From Sneathiella limimaris (GTDB lineage: Bacteria; Pseudomonadota; Alphaproteobacteria; Sneathiellales; Sneathiellaceae), in NCBI RefSeq assembly GCF_012932565.1, contig NZ_JABBYJ010000001.1, positions 62,001 through 126,000 on the forward strand: a stretch of 64,000 nucleotides of DNA, written 5' to 3'. Below are positions 63,568-64,000 of this stretch, one piece after another; within the stretch, counting starts at the first letter, position 1; each line of letters starts with the position of its first letter. The translations under genes were made by a program, and so were the position numbers. Under the pieces are notes generated by a model. The model did not search any database. It was given only the letters and a program-made list of their open reading frames with translations, and was not told the DNA's origin.

Positions 63568-64000
63568 CTATTCCTTGACCGTAATGATCACTTTCCCGGT
63601 AGATTTACGGGATAGAAGCGCCTTCATTGCATCTGCTCCCTGCTCCAATGGGAAATGCATGGAAACATGCGGCTTTAATTCACCACGTTCCACCATATCC
63701 AGCATAGCCTGGAAGTTAGCTCGGTTTTTTTCAGGATTACGACGCGCAAACTCGCCCCAGAACACCCCAACAACTGAACAGCCTTTCAGCAACGCTAGGT
63801 TCGTTGGTAATTCAGCAATTCGGCCAGACGCAAAACCGATGACAAGCAAACGGCCTTCCCAGTTGATGCAGCGCATAGACTGGTCGAAAGCGTCGCCCCC
63901 AACGGGATCATAAATCACGTCAGCACCCTTACCACCGGTCAGTTCCTTGACCCGGTCCTTGATGCTCTCCTTGGAATAATTGATCACATGATCGGCGCCA
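63568..64000 (-). CDS. NADPH:quinone oxidoreductase / zinc-type dehydrogenase family protein (partial)
   Basis: The gene is cut by the right edge; about 144 codons of its C-terminal half are present. VINYSKESIKDRVKELTGGKGADVIYDPVGGDAFDQSMRCINWEGRLLVIGFASG is the typical second half of the MDR superfamily Rossmann fold. LLKGCSVVGVFWGEFARRNPEKNRANFQAMLDMVERGELKPHVSMHFPLEQGADAMKALLSRKSTGKVIITV is the usual C-terminal catalytic region. Homologues reduce quinones or crotonyl-CoA with NADPH. The zinc and cofactor half is not visible, so the exact type stays open. Confidence 0.88.
   Translation of the reverse strand, partial: GADHVINYSKESIKDRVKELTGGKGADVIYDPVGGDAFDQSMRCINWEGRLLVIGFASGRIAELPTNLALLKGCSVVGVFWGEFARRNPEKNRANFQAMLDMVERGELKPHVSMHFPLEQGADAMKALLSRKSTGKVIITVKE

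Overview
The window looks like chromosomal DNA of a free-living, probably marine alphaproteobacterium. Support comes from several gene types typical of that class: DUF2336, DUF2794 and DUF952 proteins, a class I lysyl-tRNA synthetase, a type II lumazine synthase (RibH2) under an FMN riboswitch, TRAP transporters, and glutathione-dependent formaldehyde oxidation. Base composition looks moderate (near 50% GC by eye). I would place it near Rhodospirillales/Sneathiella-like lineages, but only tentatively. No rRNA, tRNA, CRISPR array, prophage or insertion sequence was seen.

Layout. 1-2.4 kb: end of a TRAP binding protein, then the TRAP small and large permeases. 2.5-6.5 kb: acyl-CoA dehydrogenase, class III CoA-transferase and acyl-CoA synthetase, an acid-catabolism operon. 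6.5-11 kb: ribH2 with its FMN riboswitch, a lone receiver domain, a small unknown protein, a dGTPase and a DUF2336 protein. 11-14 kb: DsbA-like isomerase, HSL-type esterase and a ferric-iron binding protein. 14-19.2 kb: a hybrid sensor kinase translationally coupled to an orphan periplasmic binding protein, preceded by a LysR gene. 19.3-24.8 kb: nitronate monooxygenase, alanine dehydrogenase plus omega-amino-acid:pyruvate transaminase with a divergent XRE-cupin regulator, then pyrD and DUF952. 25-34 kb: branched-chain aminotransferase, lysS, a DinG-like helicase, a TerB-like protein, a shortened dehydrogenase, a hydrolase, a sterol-desaturase-like protein and a CHAD protein. 34-36.6 kb: acyl dehydratase and a copper-delivery set (PCuAC, SCO, DUF2946). 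36.8-40.6 kb: a Dpp/Opp-type ABC operon without a binding protein. 40.6-45.2 kb: msrB, DUF2794, a TTC38-like TPR protein with an MlrC-like M81 protein, and a Bax-inhibitor-1 protein. 45.3-49.2 kb: the ybbP-ybbA / tesA divergent cluster. 49.2-53.9 kb: tas-like reductase, thpR, spermidine-synthase-like protein, LMW phosphatase, phhB, an SDR and a YkvA protein. 54-56 kb: formaldehyde detoxification (class III ADH and S-formylglutathione hydrolase). 56-64 kb: an AT-rich lone glycosyltransferase, two tandem EamA exporters, an orphan binding protein, a GST, 3-oxoacid CoA-transferase A/B, a methyltransferase and a quinone-oxidoreductase-like gene cut by the window edge.

The most distinctive module is the binding protein/hybrid kinase pair (13.9-18.3 kb). 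It has a TTGA overlap, no ABC transporter partners and a TGGTAA/TTACCA dyad upstream, so it looks like a sensor whose periplasmic receptor is encoded with it. The second clear pathway inference is transaminase plus alanine dehydrogenase: amino groups pass to pyruvate, and the alanine formed is deaminated back to pyruvate. Several perfect dyads lie at start codons or in promoter regions (2484, 9639, 18315, 22824, 35462, 36760) and are the best unexplained sequence signals. Most of the rest is ordinary housekeeping and catabolic content. I found no clearly novel defence or mobile system.
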